Below are positions 8,879 to 14,573 of a DNA stretch of 14,573 nt, piece by piece. This DNA comes from Bacteroidia bacterium (GTDB taxonomy: Bacteria > Bacteroidota > Bacteroidia > Bacteroidales > Azobacteroidaceae), in assembly GCA_026000155.1 (NCBI GenBank), contig BNYG01000046.1, forward strand, positions 1 to 14,573. Reading direction: 5' to 3'. Within the stretch, counting starts at the first letter, position 1; each line of letters starts with the position of its first letter. The notes beneath the pieces are model-generated. The model was not told the origin of the DNA, did no database searches, and was given only the letters and a program-made list of their open reading frames with translations. A program made the translations under genes and the position numbers.

Positions 8879-11800
8879 AAGCAATGGATTTATTGATAAA
8901 TAACATAAAGCACCGTCTGTCCGACAGCTTTGAGCGTTTCTTTACTCACTTCATTCATCGTGTCGCCAGCGGTATGCCAGTACGCTCCAAAACCTTCGCG
9001 GGAATCCGGATCGTATTGGATAATATCCAGGATGGGTATTTTGCGGTATTTGAATACTTCTACATGGTCGTCCTGAATACCGCCGCATTTTTTATTGATG
9101 AAATACGAGCCGTATCCAAGCGCTTGTGCCGAATCCCATACTTTTTGTACCATTCTTCCGGCATATTGCATGGAATACATTTCTTTGTAAAACTGTGCTC
9201 CCGGGGCGCTGACCATATCCAATAAAATGCCGTATTTTGCCGTATAATTGGGAACATGAGGATGTTGCGCCCAATATTCCGAGCCAAGACACCAACCGGT
9301 ACTGCCGTATTTTTGCAGGTCAAATTCGGGTGTACCCCAATCTTCCGCATCAAAAAGGATAATATCTATTCCGGCGTTGGGTTGACTGTTGCCGATTTGG
9401 CGGGCTATTTCCAACAAGGCGCCGCAAGCGCCTGCGCCGTCATTAGCGCCGTCAATCGCTTGATGCCGGTTTGCCGGATCCGGATCGTGGTCGGCAAACG
9501 GACGGGAATCCCAATGGGCGCACAAAAGTATGCGATTGGAATTGCCGGGATTGAACGAAGCGATGATATTTTTCGCCTGAATAGACTGTTTGTTGTAAGT
9601 CCGAAGCGTCGCTTCCTGCTCAATCACTTCCGCACCAAACCGCCGAAGTTCATTCGCTAAATAATTGCCACAGGCCACATGTGCCGGCGTATTGGGTACC
9701 CGGGGACCAAAAGCGACTTGTGCCGCCGTGTAAAAATAGGCGCTATCGGCATTGAATTCAGGAACCGCCACAGGAACCGCTTTTTCATTTTGTACAGTAG
9801 TTTGTGAATTCTGCTTGCAAGCGCAAACGATTACTAAAATTCCTATAACAAAAAATATCTTTTTCATTATTATTTTATTATTATCCGTGTAAATCTGTTT
9901 TATCCGTGTCATCCGTGTTCTATTATTTCATTACAATATCCATTACCCGCATAAGATTGCCTCCCCATATTTTGGCAATATCCTCTTTGGAATATCCCCG
10001 GCGAAGGAGTTCCATGGTAACTTGCGGCATTTCATTGGCAGCATTTACGCCTTTAATTCCGCCACCGCCGTCGAAATCGGAACCGATGCCTGCATGGTCA
10101 ATACCTACGGTTTTCACCACATAATCAATGTGATCGACCGCATCACGTACCGTCGCTTTTCCGTCTTTCCGGAGAAAATAAGTATAAAGGCAAATTTGAA
10201 TGACTCCGCCTTTATCTGCAACGGCATGCATCAGTTTGTCCGAAATATTTCTCGGATGATTGCACAAAGCCTTAACGGAAGAATGGGAAGCAATGACCGG
10301 ATATTGACTGAGTTCCACCGCATCCAGCGAAGTTTTTTCGGAAGTATGGGAAATATCGACCATGATTCCCAAGCGGTTCATTTCTTTTACCACCTCTTTG
10401 CCGAATTCACTCAATCCGTTGTGTTCCGAATGACTGTCCACGGCTGCATCGCAAATATCGTTATCGCCGTTGTGGGACAGGGTAATATAGCGTACGCCCA
10501 AATCGGCAAATTTCTGCACATTGTTAATATCTTTTCCCAAACCATATCCGTTTTCAATGCCGATAAAAATCGCTTTTTTGCCTTCCTGCTTCAAACGTTT
10601 CAAATCATCGGTCGATTTGGCTATGCCGACAACATCTTGATTTTGTTCGACTTGCCGAATCAGTTCCTTGATAATGGATTCGGTTTTTGCCACCGTTTTT
10701 TGTGACGTTTTGGCATCACGCGCCCCTTGTTTCAAGTATGCTACCATAAAAGTAGCATCCAATAGACCTTTCTGCATTTTGGGAACCTCTACTTTGAGCT
10801 GGTAATCTATCGTGCTTTGTTCCGTTTTAACGCCCAACAAATGCGGATTTATTTTCAAAACCGGATTTTTCTTTCCAATATCAATTCCAAACTGAAAAAA
10901 TAACGGTGTATCACAATGGGAATCAATGGAATAAATATCCTGATGAATTTCTTTCGCCATTCGGTACAATTCCGCTTCGTTGACCACGTGTTTGAAAATC
11001 GAAAGCATCGTATCATTCTCTGCCACAGCCATATTCTCGGGATGCCATTGAACTCCCAAAATGGATTTTTCTTCCGTCGATTCAATCGCTTCGATGACTC
11101 CGTCTTCGGCATACGCCACAGCTTCGAAATCGGGAGCTACCACTTTCACTGCCTGATGATGAAAGGAATTGACGAACAAATGTTCTTTGTTGACAATTTG
11201 ATAAAGTTTGGAATCCGGTGAAACACTGACTGTATGTGCTCCAATTTCGCGGGCTTCCGATTGGTTGTGATTGATTTTCGAATCAGGCACTTGGGAAGGA
11301 ATATCCTGAATCAGGCTTCCTCCGAAAGCTACATTGATGACCTGGTGTCCCCTGCATATTCCCAGAATGGGCATTTGTCTGGCGGCAGCCATTTTTACCA
11401 ATCGGATGTCATAATGATCCCGTTCCAAATCGTAGGATTCCACTGCCGGATGCAATTCTTCGTTGAATAAGGGGGCATAAATATCGCCGCCGCCGGACAG
11501 GATTAATCCGTCAATTTTAGACAGAATGTTTTCCAATACGGGCACATCATTGGTAAGCGGAATCAGCACAGGAGCTCCCCCCGCTTTGATAACCGCATTC
11601 ACATAAGCGTTAGAAATGCAGGATAAACCTTCTTTATGATTGACTGACAAGCCAATAAGCATATTTAGTGTCAATATTAGAGTGAAAAGTATTTGCTTCA
11701 AAATTTTTAGTTAGCAAAGGTAGTGAAAAATAATGAACAGAAAAAAATAACCACCCAAAAGATAACTCCTTCGGGCGGTATGGAAAATAATTATTTGTTC

Positions 11801-14573
11801 GGTGACATTATCGTTTACCAAAATGTGAAGTCCCGATGGATTTACATTCAGCCAAAAATACAAAAAAATACTGGTTTTGGCTGGATTCAATGCGTTTTAT
11901 ATTGCTGTAAAATATCTTTTACGGTTACTGTATTTTGGATTATTCCTGCATACTTGTTGTTTGTAAGTCCTTGTGTTGTAATCAGAATCAGGTTTATTGC
12001 TTTTTTCGTTTGAGTTTCATCTTGAAAAGTAAAGATTTTGTGCCGCAGGTTTTCTTCATACTCTTTTTTAATTGTAAATTTATCTTGCGCAAACTTGATT
12101 TCGCAAAGATTAATCATTCCATCTTTACGGTCTATTACGAGGTCTATTTGTGAGCCGTCTTCTGCATCTTCACTGCGCCACGAACAAGCCGCCGAAACAA
12201 CGCCTGATATTCCTAATGCCTGCTTTATTTCTCTGATATGCTGCAACATAAGCAACTCAAAAGCAATACCTGCCCAAACATTGTGTTGTACGGAAATCCA
12301 ATTGTTTGACCAAAATTTTTCGTCTTTAAAATTATTATTTGCCAAAAACTTAAAATGAAAAAGCGTAAAATTGTCAATTAATTGGAAAATTACATCTTTT
12401 TTTTGTTTTCCAATGCTTGGGTATGAGCGAATAAAACCGCTATATTCAAGGTTTTGCAATAATTTTGTCAATGTTCCGCCACTGGATACTTTGGTTTTTT
12501 CTGAAATTTCGTTGCGAGTAAGCCCTTTGTTTTTCTTGCTCAAAAGTTCAACAATTTTCATATAATCTTCGGAATCATTGAACAGAGAATTATATAAATT
12601 ACGAAACTCGTTTTTAGTTTCAGACTCTTTGTTAAAAAACATACTGTCAATATTTTGAGGCAAAGAAAATTCCTTCCTGAGTTTGCTTAAATAGAAAGGA
12701 ACACCACCTGTAATCATTTGACATTCACATATTTGTGTAATGTTGTAATTTATTTTTTTTTGTTTAAGATATTTTTGTGTTTCGGAAATTGTAAAAGGGT
12801 GCAACGATAAAGTAGCAGTAAGTCGATTGTGCAAGCCACCGTGATTGTTTATTAACTTGTTTATAATCCACGAAGTAGCAGAACCGCAAACAATCAAAAT
12901 AAGGCTTTTCTGCGTGCAGCCCCAAGAGTTCCAAAAATGTTCCAAACCCATCAAAAATTTGGAACGTGGAGTGTCGAGCCAAGGAATTTCGTCAATAAAA
13001 ACAAGTTTTCGTTTGCTGTCGGAGTTTTCTAAAAAATCGCGTAATTGTGCAAATGCTTCGAGCCAACTTTTAGGAGTTTTACATCTCTTTTTGGAGATTT
13101 GCGAGAGTGTTATTTTGAAATTTTGAAGTTGGTCTTTTATTGTTGCATTTGCCACGCCAACCAAATCAAAGGTTATTTTGCTGTCAAACATTTCTCTGAT
13201 AATGAATGTTTTGCCAACACGTCGCCTGCCGTAAACAGCCACAAATTCAGGTTGTTTAGAGTTGAACAATTCTTTCAGTCGTTTTTTTTCGTTCTCTCTG
13301 CCGATAATATTTCGTTCCATTCTACAATGATATTAAATTCGACTGCAAAGGTACAAAACTATTTTGAATTACAAATTAAAAACATGCTTTTATTCAGCCA
13401 AAAATATATTTATTTTTAAGTTTTGGCTGCGTAAATAAAATATATTACTCGCAAAAGTTGACAGTTGAAATAACCGCCCGAAAGATTGTTCCCTTCGGGC
13501 GATAAAACCAAAAATTATTGATTTTTTTTTATTTCTTTCCGATAATCTTTTGCGTGAACGCTGTACCTTCGATATAGACTCGAACAAAATAGAAACCGTT
13601 TTCCAAATGAGAAACATCTATTTTTTCGGTGAAATTATCGTTTGCCAAAACGCGTTGTCCCGATGGGTTGTAGATTTCTATTTTTTCGATGGGGGTGTCG
13701 CTTTGGATGAAGAGGTCGTGCTTGGCAGGTAATGAAAAATGCCTAAAATAGATTATTATCCGGTATAATATTTTTGTTTACAATTATTTTGTTCATTAAA
13801 TTCCATAGCAGCAGTACGTAAATCTTTCAAGTTATAATTTAAATAACCAATGGTCGCCCGGCTCAACCCATCACGCAGATAGGCATAAGCCAAACGACCA
13901 TTGTTTCAATAGCCTGTATTATTATTCTTAGTCGAATGATTTAAATAGTCGGATTATTCTGAGATACACCGTACGCTAAAGCCGGCGGCGCGAGGGTTGA
14001 TGTGCGACGGATATACACTTCCGCTATCGATGGCCAAGTTGTAAACCCCGGCACCGGCTGGCGTACTACTCCAATAGTCACCGTAGAGACCAACGCTGCT
14101 CAACTCACCATTACTGTGGATACGGGCCCCGGCAGCGGGGAAGAAAAGAGTTGTTGTACTGCCGTCAGGTTTTATTGCATATCCTCCTGTTCCGGTCACA
14201 TCAACGAAATTTCCTGTTGCCGTCCATGTATTAGCCGTAGCATTTGCCGGAACGTCTGCGTCTGCCGTACCTTTAAAGATAGCACCGAAAGCGGTTTGGG
14301 CAGGAACGTGCCATCCGTCAGGACATGGGTCGTTAGCACCGTTTTTGTGGTTACGCCAAAGATAATCTTCCTGATGATATGCATCGGTGAAAGGAGTATC
14401 ATAACCATTTGGAATTTTCCAATCATACGGATATTTAGTCGCATTTGTCCATTCAGTTTCCGTATTGGTACGTTCGGCTGCTCCCGGGCGTCCCCATTGA
14501 TGAAATTCACCTAAAATATTTGCATCAAAAACAAAAGGGCTGCCGGTAGTAGTAGCGCCCAAGTTATAGCATT

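Overview
The window looks like Bacteroidota, most likely Bacteroidales. The evidence is A-rich leaders without Shine-Dalgarno sites, several TAnnTTTG (-7) promoter boxes, lipoprotein-type GH92 enzymes, a FISUMP-domain protein and remnants of type IX secretion (T9SS) sorting domains. I cannot name a genus. Apart from one secreted-protein gene at the left end, every gene reads on the minus strand.

Layout, left to right. 1-265: non-coding leader. 266-1339 (+): secreted protein of unknown function with Ig-like segments. 1446-1489: perfect 17-bp hairpin between convergent genes. 1498-6025 (-): two tandem GH92 (alpha-mannosidase family) lipoproteins separated by 10 nt, with a candidate promoter at 6078-6112. 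6134-11701 (-): six closely packed genes. In transcription order these are a GATase (C26)/membrane dipeptidase (M19) fusion, an M28 peptidase or glutaminyl-cyclase-like lipoprotein, SufE, a DUF5063 protein, a 3'-5' exonuclease-domain protein, and RlmI-type 23S rRNA methyltransferase. The last two overlap by 25 nt. A REP-like palindrome lies between DUF5063 and the exonuclease, and short ACACGGAT repeats lie between the dipeptidase and M28.

11741-13953 is the accessory part. An AT-rich AAA ATPase gene with a C-terminal PD-(D/E)XK-like motif (DUF234-type) has its own good promoter and is flanked by two matching 38-bp palindromic elements. Just outside these lie two related T9SS sorting-domain 3' ends (38/45 identical over a core), each followed by a related terminator hairpin. 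The left copy has an internal deletion and the right one has no start codon. Between the right copy and the FISUMP gene is a short start-less reading frame inside a long hairpin. 13954-14573 (-) is the 3' part of a FISUMP-domain surface protein that runs off the window.

The GH92 pair probably trims alpha-mannosides at the cell envelope. The six-gene cluster mixes peptide turnover, Fe-S assembly and RNA modification and looks like housekeeping. The strongest candidate for something undescribed is the ATPase/nuclease-like gene with matched palindromes at both ends, sitting among broken surface-protein gene ends. It may be a single-gene mobile or domesticated cassette, but mobility is inference from this one copy.
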